64,000 nucleotides of DNA. Origin: SZUA-442 sp963792405. GTDB taxonomy: Bacteria; Actinomycetota; Acidimicrobiia; Spongiisociales; UBA5794. This document shows, piece after piece, positions 1 through 9,360 of the stretch (position 1 is its first letter; the number at the start of each line of letters is the position of its first letter). Under the pieces are notes generated by a model. The model had not been told where the DNA came from, ran no database searches, and saw only the letters and a list, made by a program, of their open reading frames with translations. The stretch is from positions 1,860,001 through 1,924,000 of the forward strand of contig CAWBVU010000006.1 in the NCBI GenBank assembly GCA_963792405.1, given 5' to 3'. The translations under genes were made by a program, and so were the position numbers.

Positions 1-712
1 CGGTGAACGACGCCGTACCGTCGGGGAGCGCCGCGATGGCCGCACGCATCCGCCGCTCCCCGTAGGCGAGCAGGTCACCGGTCAGCCGCCGGAACACGCC
101 GACTCCCATCGACTCGACGAGCGCTGCGAGGCGAGCGGCACCCGCTTCGTTGGCGCCGAGTTGGGCGCTCAGGTCGCCGCGGCGCTCCGCAGGCGTCCTC
201 GTCGCGGCGAGGAAGGGATCGAGGAAGGCCGCGGACCACCTGCCGTCCTCGACGGCCACCATCGGGGGGACCACGATGCCCTCCTGGATCACCTCGACGG
301 CATGGGCAGGCATGGACCCCGGCGCCTCACCCCCGACGTCGGCGTGGTGGGCCCTGTTACCGACCCATCCGACGAGGGATCCGCCGATGTGGACAGGACG
401 AACGATCGTCAGGTCGTTGAGGTGCGTGCCACCGGCATAGGGATCGTTCACGGCGTACTGGACGCCCGGGGGCGGCTCCGCTCCGTGCACATCGAGCACC
501 GCGAGGACGGAGGCGGGCATCGAGCCGAGATGGACAGGGATGTGCTCGGCCTGGGCGAGCATCTCGCCCGACGGGGTGAAGAGCGCTGCCGAGCAATCGA
601 GCCGCTCCTTGATGTTGGGAGAGAACGAGGTGTTCCGCAGGACGATGCCCATGTCCTCCGCGATCCGGGCCAGCTGGCTCCTGACGACCTCGAGGGTGAC
701 GACATCCGTCAT
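1..712 (-). CDS. Hydantoinase/oxoprolinase subunit B, partial (N-terminal part)
   Basis: This reads leftwards from an ATG at 710-712 and stays open to the window edge, so only about the first 237 residues are present. The protein begins MTDVVTLEVVRSQL and continues with RNTSFSPNIKERLDCSAALF, typical of the HyuB/oxoprolinase B family, which normally exceeds 500 residues. It overlaps the hyuA stop in ATGA, so the two subunits are translationally coupled. HyuA and HyuB together hydrolyse cyclic amides such as hydantoins or 5-oxoproline using ATP. The substrate cannot be read from this sequence. Confidence 0.88.
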   Translation of the reverse strand, partial: MTDVVTLEVVRSQLARIAEDMGIVLRNTSFSPNIKERLDCSAALFTPSGEMLAQAEHIPVHLGSMPASVLAVLDVHGAEPPPGVQYAVNDPYAGGTHLNDLTIVRPVHIGGSLVGWVGNRAHHADVGGEAPGSMPAHAVEVIQEGIVVPPMVAVEDGRWSAAFLDPFLAATRTPAERRGDLSAQLGANEAGAARLAALVESMGVGVFRRLTGDLLAYGERRMRAAIAALPDGTASFT

Positions 713-2646
713 CGCCAGGTCACCACCATCGAGCCGTCCGCAGCGACGTCGAGGTGCTCGCCTTCGTCGATGAACGTCGTCGCTTCGGGCTCTTCGATCA
801 CGGCAGGTCCCTCGACGGTCGCGCCCTCGGACAGGTCGGCCCTGCGATGGATCGTCGCGTCCGTCGTCGCTCCGCCACCCGTGACGACGGTACGGCGCCG
901 AGGCTCGGATCCGCCATCAGGGCGCCCATGCGGCAGATCGGGCACGGGGGTCGCCACATGTGGCTCGGGACCGAACGAGGCGGCCCGGACCGTGACGATC
1001 TCGACGGGATCACCGCTGCGCACAAACCCGTTGCGGCGCAGGTGCGTTGCCTCGAACCGCTCCACGATGCCGCGGTACGTGACCTCCTCACTCCACGGGA
1101 CCGTGATCTCGTGGGCTTGTCCGAGGTATCGGGCGTCCACCCACAGCTCCGTGCCGACGGGTTCGTGGCCCGCCGCCGCGATCTCCGCTCGGGTGGAGGC
1201 GGCGAGCGTCGCCGCCGCCGCCCTGATGGGTTCGAGGCGATCGTCCCTCACGAGCACGGCTGCGGCGGCGTCAGCCCTCGGTGGTGCGAGGAGCAGACCA
1301 AGCGCCGACAGGACACCTGCATGGCGCGGTACCACGACCCCCGCCATGCCGAGCGCGCGGGCGATGGCCGTGGCATGCAGGCCACCGGCGCCACCGAACG
1401 CGATGAGGTAGGCAGGTGCGGGGTCGATGCCCTGATCGATCGACACGGTGCGCACCGCCCCCGCCATGGTCGCCTCGGCGATTCTCGCGATCCCGAGGGC
1501 CGCGGCGTCGGCCGTGAGGCCGAGCTGCGCCCCGAGGTGCCCCACCGCCTCGTGCGCCAGCTCGGGCGAGATCGCCACGGAACCGCCGAACACGGCGCGA
1601 GGGTCGATCCTGCCGAGGACGACCTGTGCGTCGGTCACGGTGGCCTCGACTCCCCCGCGGCCGTAGCAGGCGGGTCCGGGGTCGGCGCCCGCGCTGTGCG
1701 GCCCGACCCTGAGGGCGCCTCCCTCGTCGATCCACGCGATCGATCCCCCACCTGCACCCACGGTGTGGATGCCAACCGAGGGAAGGCGGCAGGCGTATCC
1801 GTCGATCGCCCGCTCGTACGACACGTCGATCCGTCCCTCCTCGATGAGGCACACATCGGTGGACGTGCCTCCCATGTCGAACGAGATGGCTGCGCGGATG
1901 CCGAGGCGCGACGACACGGCGCGGGACGCGACCACCCCACCAGCGGGCCCGGACAGGAGGACGGCCGCAGGGAGGGCGGCGGCGGCCTCGATGGACATGA
2001 GGCCCCCCGAGGAGCGCATCACGGACACCGACCCTGCGATGCCCTCGTCGAGGACCGACGCGCCGAGGGCGCCGAGATATGACGAGGTGACGGGGGTGAG
2101 GTAGGCATTGAGCACGGTGGTCGAGACGCGTTCGAACTCCCTGAACTCGGGCGCGACCTCGGATGAGATCGACACGGGGAGGTCGCCGTGGGACAGGACG
2201 ACCTCGCGCAGGCGACGCTCGCGAGCACCCGTGCGATGCCCGTCGATCAGCGCGACGGCGACCGCCTCGACCCCATCAGGGAGGCCGACGGGATCCCCGC
2301 CGCTCACACCGATGCGATCCTCCCGCCGTACCAACGCTTCGGACCGATCCGCGAACGGGTCATAGAGGGATGGGCGGTCCTGGCGGCCGATCTCGATCAC
2401 GTCCTCGAAGCCCGCGTCGGTGACGAGGGCGGTCCGTGCGCCTCTTCGTTCCAGCAGCGCGTTCGTCGCCACCGTCGTACCGTGGATGAGCGCCGTGACC
2501 TCTCGGCCCCTGCCCAGATCGGCGGACGCCGCCGCGACACCATCCGATTGGGGCCGTGTCGTGGGGACCTTCATCGTCGAGACGTGGTCGCCCTCGACGG
2601 CGACCACGTCCGTGAACGTTCCCCCGACGTCGGCGCCGATGATCAC
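709..2646 (-). CDS. Hydantoinase/oxoprolinase subunit A
   Basis: This 645-residue protein starts with GTG and opens with MIIGADVGGTFTDVV, the phosphate-binding motif of the ATPase-fold hydantoinase A family. A second actin-fold-like motif, SFDMGGTSTDV, lies in the middle. The length is normal for prokaryotic HyuA. It would bind ATP and act with the downstream subunit B in ATP-dependent ring opening of a cyclic amide or lactam. The hyuB start overlaps its stop by four bases. No racemase, transporter or carbamoylase lies alongside, so hydantoin, 5-oxoproline or another substrate remain equally possible. Confidence 0.9.
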   Translation of the reverse strand: MIIGADVGGTFTDVVAVEGDHVSTMKVPTTRPQSDGVAAASADLGRGREVTALIHGTTVATNALLERRGARTALVTDAGFEDVIEIGRQDRPSLYDPFADRSEALVRREDRIGVSGGDPVGLPDGVEAVAVALIDGHRTGARERRLREVVLSHGDLPVSISSEVAPEFREFERVSTTVLNAYLTPVTSSYLGALGASVLDEGIAGSVSVMRSSGGLMSIEAAAALPAAVLLSGPAGGVVASRAVSSRLGIRAAISFDMGGTSTDVCLIEEGRIDVSYERAIDGYACRLPSVGIHTVGAGGGSIAWIDEGGALRVGPHSAGADPGPACYGRGGVEATVTDAQVVLGRIDPRAVFGGSVAISPELAHEAVGHLGAQLGLTADAAALGIARIAEATMAGAVRTVSIDQGIDPAPAYLIAFGGAGGLHATAIARALGMAGVVVPRHAGVLSALGLLLAPPRADAAAAVLVRDDRLEPIRAAAATLAASTRAEIAAAGHEPVGTELWVDARYLGQAHEITVPWSEEVTYRGIVERFEATHLRRNGFVRSGDPVEIVTVRAASFGPEPHVATPVPDLPHGRPDGGSEPRRRTVVTGGGATTDATIHRRADLSEGATVEGPAVIEEPEATTFIDEGEHLDVAADGSMVVTWR

Positions 2647-2691
2647 CGCTGCCCCCTGGTAGCGTCCTGTGGCGAGAGCAGGAGGTTCCCC

Positions 2692-2943
2692 ATGGCGGTC
2701 ATCGTCGAAACGACGCCCAATCCGGCGGCGCGCAAGTTCACCGTGGGTGTGCCCGTCGGCGGCCCCGCGACGTTCACGACCGGCCAGGAAGCTGACGCGT
2801 GGGTCGTGGCCATCCTGCGCCTGCCGGGCGTCGCATCGCTGTTCTTCACGGCGGACTTCGTCACGGTGACGGGGGGCGACGGTGTCGACTGGGAGGCGAT
2901 CATCCCCGACATCGTGTCAACGCTCGACGCGGCGTTCGCGTGA
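2692..2943 (+). CDS. Nfu N-terminal-domain protein (standalone)
   Basis: This 83-residue protein consists of one Nfu_N-type domain with the motif TPNPAARKFTVG near its start. Family proteins work around iron-sulphur cluster assembly. Here the CxxC-bearing C-terminal Nfu domain is absent, so it is more likely an accessory or partner protein than a cluster scaffold. An AGGAGG ribosome-binding site lies six bases before the ATG. A TAGCGT -10-like box lies at about 2660. It diverges from hyuA. Confidence 0.75.
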   Translation: MAVIVETTPNPAARKFTVGVPVGGPATFTTGQEADAWVVAILRLPGVASLFFTADFVTVTGGDGVDWEAIIPDIVSTLDAAFA

Positions 2944-2949
2944 CGGCCA

Positions 2950-3657
2950 TCAGGGCGCGAGGCCGTAGGCGAGGCTCCACGGCTGGTACTCGGTGAGGGG
3001 GAAGGCGGTCCCACGCAGCGATTCGAGTATCTCACCCTCGAGAGCAGTGCGCTCATGCGGCGGGACGATCCCGATCCCCGGCCACACTCCGGCCAGGACG
3101 GCCTCGACGTAGGCTCCTGGCGTCGAGAACACCCCGACGGGGAGGTCCACTGTCGCGGACTCGATCGACCCGAACCCACCGCGGAGCAAGGCGAACGCCG
3201 GGGCGGCCACGGGCCGGTCACCTGGCAACGACGCGAGGATGCGGCTCCGGTAGCGACGGTAGAACAGCGATGACCGCCGCGTCGCGACGGTGGCCGTGAG
3301 CAGTGCGTCCACATCCACCTCCCCGAGGATGAGCCGTCCCCCGGGTGCCAGCACCCTGCGCGCCTCGGCAACGACCGACCTGAGCTCCTCGGGACTCCTC
3401 CACGCGGCGAGCATCATGACGGCGTCCGCGGTGTCCGTGGGGAGACCCGTGGACGAGGGTGTCGCGTCGGCCGCGAGGCTCGGTCCGGAGCCGAGGATGG
3501 CGAGACCGGCGACCTCGTCGGCGACGGCCATCGGCACGGCCTCTGCGATCGCTTCCGCCGGTGGGCCACCCACCACCACCGCGACGTCCTGACCGACGCC
3601 GATGCCGGCAAGGGTCGCGCGCCATGCCTCCCGCAGTGCCACGACGTTCTCGATCAT
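2950..3657 (-). CDS. Class I methyltransferase-like protein, degenerate
   Basis: This 235-residue protein has a weakly conserved Rossmann-type methyltransferase fold. The clearest element is ARRVLAPGGRLILGEVD, matching the motif before strand five in SAM-dependent methyltransferases. The usual glycine-rich SAM loop near the N-terminus is poorly preserved: AVVVGGPPAE stands in its place. The substrate is unknown. It could be an active methyltransferase of a divergent family or a non-catalytic relative. It converges on the Nfu_N gene and has its own leaderless promoter. Confidence 0.5.
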   Translation of the reverse strand: MIENVVALREAWRATLAGIGVGQDVAVVVGGPPAEAIAEAVPMAVADEVAGLAILGSGPSLAADATPSSTGLPTDTADAVMMLAAWRSPEELRSVVAEARRVLAPGGRLILGEVDVDALLTATVATRRSSLFYRRYRSRILASLPGDRPVAAPAFALLRGGFGSIESATVDLPVGVFSTPGAYVEAVLAGVWPGIGIVPPHERTALEGEILESLRGTAFPLTEYQPWSLAYGLAP

Positions 3658-3663
3658 GCCGCA

Positions 3664-3669
3664 AGGCTA
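3664..3669 (-). promoter_or_regulatory. -10 box, leaderless promoter
   Basis: TAGCCT reads leftwards and ends six bases before the ATG of the methyltransferase-like gene at 3657. No Shine-Dalgarno sequence is present, so transcription probably starts at or next to the start codon. Confidence 0.55.
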
Positions 3670-3713
3670 GACGGGAGGAGCCGTGTGCCCCGGCGACGCC
3701 GCGATGCGCGCCT

Positions 3714-4379
3714 TCACTCCTGCTCGCGTCCCGGTCCGAGGAAGGTCGGCATGGCCGTCGGCGTCGGCAGGGCCGCGACGAGGTACGCACCCTCGTGCTC
3801 TCGTACCCCGAGCACCACGGCGACGACGGGCTCACGGACGAAGCCACCGTCGTCTGCGCGGATGGCCCGGTATGCGACGGTCACGGCGAAGGACCCGTCG
3901 GCGTCGTCGGATACCTCGAGCACCCTCGCCCACTCGACGAACGTCGAGGCGATGCCCTGACCGTCGTGCGGAAGGGGCACGGTCCGCAGATCGGCGACGA
4001 GCGCCTCTCTGACGGACCGCGCCGTCTCGTCCGATCTGTCCAGGGTGAAGTAATCCATCACGAACCACTCGGACCTGACGCGGACGGCGTCGGGAACGGC
4101 ATCGCCGGCAACGGTCGGCTTGCGGAGGTCATCCTCGGCGACGACGAGGGTGCCTACCGGGGTGTCGGCAGCGCTCACGGGCGCAGGTGCCGCCGCGGGC
4201 GGTTCGAGGACGGGCGGGGGGACCGGTTGCCCGGAGCCGTCAAGGAGTCGGAACCCGACGACGGCGACGATGACGAGCCCGACCAGGGCTGCGAGCGCAT
4301 ACCACCGACGGTCGGTGCCACCATGGACCTGCGCCGCGAGGTTCGACCACGGGATCTGTTCGAGCTCTTCTCGTTCCAT
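3714..4379 (-). CDS. Membrane-anchored hypothetical protein, TcpC-like
   Basis: This 221-residue protein has a short cytoplasmic start, one membrane span (about residues 30-47), a Pro/Ala-rich linker and an outward-facing domain of about 140 residues. The outer domain resembles NTF2-like folds of conjugation-type TcpC proteins, but only weakly. The ATG at 4379 is preferred over the GTG two codons earlier, because GGAGG lies five bases upstream of the ATG. It follows the LysM gene by nine bases on the same strand, so both are probably one transcript acting at the envelope. The function is unknown. Confidence 0.55.
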   Translation of the reverse strand: MEREELEQIPWSNLAAQVHGGTDRRWYALAALVGLVIVAVVGFRLLDGSGQPVPPPVLEPPAAAPAPVSAADTPVGTLVVAEDDLRKPTVAGDAVPDAVRVRSEWFVMDYFTLDRSDETARSVREALVADLRTVPLPHDGQGIASTFVEWARVLEVSDDADGSFAVTVAYRAIRADDGGFVREPVVAVVLGVREHEGAYLVAALPTPTAMPTFLGPGREQE

Positions 4380-4388
4380 GTCCACCTC

Positions 4389-4880
4389 CTACGCCTGGGG
4401 GAGGGTCAGCACCTGTCCCGGGTGGATCAGGTTCGGATCGTCGCCGATGACCTCACGATTCGCCTCGTAGATCGCCCGCCACAGTCGGGCCACGTCGGTG
4501 CCCCGGGTGGCCCGTCCCGCAGCGGACAGGATCCGTGACGCGATCCGCCACAGGCAGTCACCTCGCTCGACGACATAGGCGTCGGGAGCCGGAGGGGTCT
4601 CCGCCGTGGAGGGCGTGCCGGCGTCAGCGGGGGGGCCATGCGAGATCAGCCCCGAGATGCGCACGGATGGCGGCACCGTTGCCGCCGTGGCGACGGACGG
4701 CCTCGCGATGGCCACGCATGCGGTACCGAGGACGATCACCGCGAGCCCGCGCCTGACGGGGTCGGGAAGCGAGGGATCGAGGCCCATCAGCCACGACGCC
4801 GAGGCCCTGACGAGATCGGCGGCGAGGGTGAGGGAGGTTGCGGCGGCGGCGAGGACGACGATCGTGAGCGCGGGTTCCAT
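4389..4880 (-). CDS. LysM-domain membrane protein
   Basis: This 163-residue protein has two hydrophobic N-terminal segments (about residues 5-30 and 43-60), a low-complexity linker, and one C-terminal LysM domain. That domain runs from YVVERGDCLWRIASRIL to NLIHPGQVLTLPQ. LysM domains bind peptidoglycan or related N-acetylglucosamine polymers, so the protein probably ties the membrane to the cell wall. It is immediately upstream of the TcpC-like gene. No enzymatic domain is visible. Confidence 0.78.
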   Translation of the reverse strand: MEPALTIVVLAAAATSLTLAADLVRASASWLMGLDPSLPDPVRRGLAVIVLGTACVAIARPSVATAATVPPSVRISGLISHGPPADAGTPSTAETPPAPDAYVVERGDCLWRIASRILSAAGRATRGTDVARLWRAIYEANREVIGDDPNLIHPGQVLTLPQA

Positions 4881-4929
4881 GGTGCGACGATGTCATCGAC
4901 CACCGAGCGCCTCAAGACCCCCGTTCGGC

Positions 4930-6333
4930 TCAGCGGGCGAAGAGTTTCGCGACCTGGCTCGCGCTCTGGGCCGCCGTCTCATTGCCGAGGGACTGGTCGT
5001 CGACGCGCTCGTTGAGGCGCCCGACGCGGTGCGATGGCGCCTTGAAGACGAAGTAGGTGAGGCCATTGGTCCTCGTGTACGACAAGGAGCCGCCCATGCC
5101 CAGCGCGAGCGCCCGTGCGACGGCGAGGCCGAGGCCGACCGATCCCTGCAACAACGGCTCGTCGCCCTCGTGCTGGTAGCGATCGAACAGTCCTGCGACG
5201 GCGTCATCCGGAATGCCGTCGCCATCGTCCATGACGAACACCGACACCATGTTCGCCCCGAACTCGGTGAAGATGTCGATATTCGGGCCTCCGTGCACGA
5301 CGGCGTTCGACACGAGGTTGCGCACGATCTGCTCGAAGCGCAGGCGGTCGACCTCTGCGATGTCGCCCGTCTGGGTGAAGGTGATCGAGGCCCCGCGGCG
5401 GACGAACGGCTCGATGACCGATTCGATCGAGGGTGTGATGGCGACGTCTTCGACATCGAAGGTGAGGCTGCCCGTCTCGATCTGGCCGGCCGTGATGAGG
5501 TCGTCCACCATGCGGGCGAGCTCGCCTGCGTCGTTCACAATGAGGTCGACCAGTTCGGAGGCGATCTGGACGTCGTCGAACCCCTCCTCGTCGAGTGCGA
5601 GCGCCGAGCTGTAGACCCCGGTGAGGGGTGTCTTGAGCTCATGGGAGAGGTTGGTGACGAACTCGTCCTTGGACGCGATCACGGCCCTCTGGCGAGTGAG
5701 CTCGGCCTGGAGCACATCGCGCTCCCTGCGCCGCTTGAGACCCGCATGGATGAAGAACATCGCCGTCACGGGCACGATGACGATCACGAAGAATCGAATC
5801 GCATCCGCAGCGAAGCCCGTGTACTCGGCCTGGACGAGGACGTTCACGACCCTGGCATCACGAACGTCGATCAGGACGTCGCGCGCGCCCTCATAGGCGG
5901 CTTGGGGAATGGCCTCGGGGCTGTCGCTCGTGAGGCTCTCGGTGAAGGCCCTCACCTCCGACACATAGAGGGCCTGTGAGGCCTCCACGCGATCGCGTTC
6001 GTCGCCTTCGAGGCCGGTGGCGAGCTGTGTCGAACGACTGCGGTACTGGTTGGTGAGGTTCGTCACCTGGGCAGCGGCCAGCGAGAGGTCGTCCGCGCTG
6101 AACAGCGGCGGCTGGGTGCCGACCCCCTGTGCGATGAGGCGGGCGTTCACGGACGCGTTGCGGACGGCGTTGGCGAGCCCGAGCGACGACTCTGCCTGGA
6201 TGGCGATCTTGCCGTCCTCGGCGACCTCGGAATCCCCCACGTCGGTCACGACGCCGGCGACGACGACCGCCACCGCCACGAGGGGGATCGACACCGCCAG
6301 CACCGTGAAGATGCTCGCGAGCACCTTGCGCAC
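4930..6333 (-). CDS. Sensor histidine kinase (orphan)
   Basis: This 467-residue membrane kinase has a first membrane span near the N-terminus, an outer helical sensor region of about 150 residues, a second span (FFVIVIVPVTAMFFIH), a dimerisation domain with the H-box SHELKTPL (His at about 231), and an ATPase domain with RNLVSNAVVHGG and DDGDGIPDD. The GTG at 6333 is preferred because GGAGG lies six bases upstream; an upstream GTG at 6363 is possible. No response regulator gene is adjacent, so its partner is elsewhere. The signal is unknown. Confidence 0.88.
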   Translation of the reverse strand: MRKVLASIFTVLAVSIPLVAVAVVVAGVVTDVGDSEVAEDGKIAIQAESSLGLANAVRNASVNARLIAQGVGTQPPLFSADDLSLAAAQVTNLTNQYRSRSTQLATGLEGDERDRVEASQALYVSEVRAFTESLTSDSPEAIPQAAYEGARDVLIDVRDARVVNVLVQAEYTGFAADAIRFFVIVIVPVTAMFFIHAGLKRRRERDVLQAELTRQRAVIASKDEFVTNLSHELKTPLTGVYSSALALDEEGFDDVQIASELVDLIVNDAGELARMVDDLITAGQIETGSLTFDVEDVAITPSIESVIEPFVRRGASITFTQTGDIAEVDRLRFEQIVRNLVSNAVVHGGPNIDIFTEFGANMVSVFVMDDGDGIPDDAVAGLFDRYQHEGDEPLLQGSVGLGLAVARALALGMGGSLSYTRTNGLTYFVFKAPSHRVGRLNERVDDQSLGNETAAQSASQVAKLFAR

Positions 6334-6464
6334 GTTGGACCTCCGAGGAAAACGCCTTGCCACCTTGTCGGCACCACGCTGCGACCGCTTGAGCGATGCC
6401 GCAGGAGGTCACACGGGCCACCGCACCGGTTCAAGTTGTGCGCGCCATCGTCCGATGATGAAGG

Positions 6465-7526
6465 GTGCGAAGGATCATCGCCCGCGTCGCCGTCACGACT
6501 CTCGTCGTCACCCTCGGTGCCTTCGGCGCGGCCGTACCGGCCGCACTCGCTGCTGACCTCGACGAGACCCGAAACGCGGTGTGGGACGTGGTGTGGGAAG
6601 CCGACGCGAGCAACCAGCTGGTCGTCTCAGCATTCGTCAACGCAGGTCTCGCGGCACGGAACCGCAGCGAGCTGGTGGCGGCCCGCAACCAGGCGGACGC
6701 GGCGCTCGACAGCGTGTGGTACAGCTCCCTCGCACAGCTCGACGACCTCCTCGCCCTGTTCCCCGTCGAGCTCGCAGATGACGTCGCATCGGCCACGAGC
6801 CAGCTGCTGCGCGATCATGACGGCGCTCACGACGAGGTCACGGAGTACTTCAACGACATGTACGACGCGCTCGTTCCACCGGGGCAGACAACGACCAGCA
6901 CCACGATCCCCCCGACCACCTCCACCACCTCAGCCGCGTCCACGACCACCACGACCTCCGCTGCCACCACGACGTCCACGTCGACCACGTCGACCACGAC
7001 AACGCTGCCGACCACCTCCACGACGACAGCCGCAACCACGACCACCACGACCTCCGGTGCCACCACGACCACGACACGCCCCCAGACGGTCGGGGGGACG
7101 GCGACACCGTCCGAGCCGACCGATCCGACTCGTGGCGCAGCCGAGACCATCGATTCGATGGACGTCCTCATCGGGGTGGGCGACACCGCATACGCCCTGC
7201 CGGTCGCCGGTGGCAGCCCGTCATCGCAGGGCGAGGCCTCGGCTTCCACAGGGTCGGGAACGGACGGTGCAGCCCCCGTCGGGAGCGGAGCGGCGCCGGT
7301 CTCGCGCATGATGGTGGAGATCGGCGAGACGATCCAGGTGCCCGATCGGGTGATCCAGTTCACGGTCGCGCCGATCGTGTTCGTCGAGGTCCTCCTGGGG
7401 ATCCTCTTCGAGAGCCTCGCGTCGCTGGTGGTGCCCGTGGCCGTCCTCATCACGGCCGTGGCGGTCTTCGTGTGGAAGGAACGCCGCCGTCCATTCGACG
7501 TGGGACTCGCCCAACCGCCGATGTAG
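6465..7526 (+). CDS. Thr-rich cell-surface protein, unknown function
   Basis: This 353-residue protein has a signal peptide ending near ALAA (about residue 29), a helical outer domain to about residue 140, and a Thr/Ser-rich linker of about 65 residues. A second outer region and a C-terminal membrane span followed by a KERRR stop-transfer tail complete it. It is therefore a type I surface protein. The GTG start has no clear ribosome-binding site. The Thr-rich linker is encoded by imperfect ACC/ACG repeats at about 6886-7078. I do not recognise the folded domain. Confidence 0.7.
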   Translation: MRRIIARVAVTTLVVTLGAFGAAVPAALAADLDETRNAVWDVVWEADASNQLVVSAFVNAGLAARNRSELVAARNQADAALDSVWYSSLAQLDDLLALFPVELADDVASATSQLLRDHDGAHDEVTEYFNDMYDALVPPGQTTTSTTIPPTTSTTSAASTTTTTSAATTTSTSTTSTTTTLPTTSTTTAATTTTTTSGATTTTTRPQTVGGTATPSEPTDPTRGAAETIDSMDVLIGVGDTAYALPVAGGSPSSQGEASASTGSGTDGAAPVGSGAAPVSRMMVEIGETIQVPDRVIQFTVAPIVFVEVLLGILFESLASLVVPVAVLITAVAVFVWKERRRPFDVGLAQPPM

Positions 7527-8381
7527 CCCACCCCACCTGCCAGAGCTGATGATGTCGTCGAAGGGCCACCCTGGCACCGAAGCGATCACGCCATCCCTGC
7601 AATGCAAGGCAGCCAGCCCTTGCGTTGACGACAGAACTCCTCGACGAGATGTGTGTCGAGCTGGTTCCTGCAGCCACCGACACGATCGACCAGGAATCAG
7701 CCAACCGGACAACCAGCCTGGCCGCCACGCTCCAACATCTCATCACCGGGTGGAAGGCAGCGGGCCCGTGTTGATGGTCCGGCGAGGAGGTCGAGCATCG
7801 GCTGCTCAACTGAGGGCCTCATGTGTGAGACCGCAACACCCCGGGCTCGTTTCTTGGGCCGCGAGGGCGCGGGAGATCGCTGTCACCGTCGGCCTCGTCG
7901 TCGAAGGGCACGGCCACATCGCCCGCCGCACCGACCCGGCAATGGTCGCCGCCATCTTTGAAGGCTTCATCACCACAGGAACGGCAACGACCGGAACAAG
8001 CCCAAGTGTCCCGCTTGGGTGCCATGGGAGGTGGACCCAGCCGCGATCGTCGACAACCCCGCTGCGACCTCGGCGGCATGACGCCCACTCATGGTCGGAA
8101 CTCACTCAAGCGTCGAAGCCCACGCCGATCAACAACTCTGCCGCCACAACGATCATGGCGTCGAGTGTCCGGGATCGGCGCCCAGGCACTCGGAAGGCAA
8201 GCGCCCTTCTGGCGAGGTTCGCTGTTCGATCTCGGACTCGTTGCGGCGATGACGTTGGCGGCGTGAGCGACCGGAGCTGGTCAGCTCGCCGATGTCGGTC
8301 GACAACTGGCATACGTGAGTCCTCGAGAGCCCACATCGCTGGCGAGACTCCCGCGCTCGCGGTCTCCCCCCGGTTTGGCCC
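7527..8381 (+). other. Gene-poor stretch, possible decayed genes
   Basis: No convincing gene lies in these 855 bases, although one frame stays open for 278 codons. Its translation looks random except for one segment near 7870-7980 (VGLVVEGHGHIARRTDP and following), which resembles the catalytic-histidine end of alpha/beta hydrolases. Another short frame near 7625-7772 reads like coding sequence before stopping. The GC content appears lower and the codon pattern weaker than in the neighbours. This is consistent with gene remnants. No terminal repeats or transposase motifs were found. Confidence 0.4.
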
Positions 8382-9182
8382 CTAGTTCGGCTCGCCCTCC
8401 GGCTTCATTACGGTCATCACCGCACCCTGGGGATCCTGCACCACTGCCATCACGCCGACCTGCGGGACATCCATCGGCTGCATGATCACCTGACCGCCGT
8501 TGTCCTTCACGGCGCCGATCGTCGCTTCGACGTCCGCCACGGCGAAGTACACACCCCAGTAGTTGGGGAACGACATCTCTTCGGTCTTCGGCATCATGCC
8601 CGCCGCAGCGTTGCCCTCGACGTTGCCGTCCGCCCAGAACGTCGTGTAGGGACCGGTCGGCATCTCGGTGACCTCGAGTCTCCACCCGAAGACTTCGGCG
8701 TAGAAGGCCCCGGCCGCAGCGGTATCGTCGGTCATGAGCTCGTTCCAGAACAGCGTGCCGTGTTCGTTGACCAGCTCGGCCCCCTTGTGGGTTCCCGGCT
8801 CCCACAGCCCGATGGCGGCGCCGGTCGGATCGGCGATGAAGGCCATCCGGCCGGTATCCATGATGTCCATGACAGGCATGACCACGCTCCCGCCGGCCTC
8901 AACGGCTTTGGCGGCGGTGGCGTCGGCGTCGTCGACATTGACGTATGAACCCCACATGGGAGGCACTCCCGCCTCGGCCTGGTCGGGCGTGAGCGGACCC
9001 ATGCCGGCGACGACCTTCCCGTTTCTGTAGAGCATCGTGTAGGGAAGCCCCTGATCGGTCGGCACGTCGACCGCTTCCCATCCAAACACTGCTCCATAGA
9101 AGCGTTTGGCCCCCTCGACATCGTTGGTCACCAGATCGACCCAACTCGGTACACCGTGGGCGTAACCCGTTCTCTCCGGCAT
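8382..9182 (-). CDS. Two-domain VOC family protein
   Basis: This 266-residue protein contains two tandem vicinal-oxygen-chelate (glyoxalase-like) modules, at about residues 8-125 and 138-262. Each begins with a pattern such as SWVDLVTNDVEGAKRFYGAVFGWE or FWNELMTDDTAAAGAFYAEVFGWR. The arrangement matches CFP30/27-kDa antigen-like actinobacterial proteins. The ATG at 9182 is chosen because GGGGAGG lies just upstream. It may bind or modify small molecules or confer resistance. The reaction is unknown. Confidence 0.82.
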   Translation of the reverse strand: MPERTGYAHGVPSWVDLVTNDVEGAKRFYGAVFGWEAVDVPTDQGLPYTMLYRNGKVVAGMGPLTPDQAEAGVPPMWGSYVNVDDADATAAKAVEAGGSVVMPVMDIMDTGRMAFIADPTGAAIGLWEPGTHKGAELVNEHGTLFWNELMTDDTAAAGAFYAEVFGWRLEVTEMPTGPYTTFWADGNVEGNAAAGMMPKTEEMSFPNYWGVYFAVADVEATIGAVKDNGGQVIMQPMDVPQVGVMAVVQDPQGAVMTVMKPEGEPN

Positions 9183-9360
9183 GACTTCCTCCCCAAGGGC
9201 AGCAGCTGCTCCGAACATACCAGCTGCCGCTCGACGGGTACACGGTCAAGCCGACTCGAGGAGCGCCCCGCACAGAAAGTGGTGTCAGGCCAGGTAGGGC
9301 ACCGAGAGCGCCACAGCCGTCAGGAGGGACACCTGGGCGAGACGTCAGCTACAACAGGAC

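Noticed and set aside
7527..8381. Insertion sequence in the gene-poor stretch
   Set aside because: No terminal inverted repeats, target-site duplication or transposase motifs could be found by eye.
7549..8385. A 278-codon open frame as a real gene
   Set aside because: The codon pattern and composition are unlike the neighbours and only a short segment resembles any family, so it is described as possible remnants.
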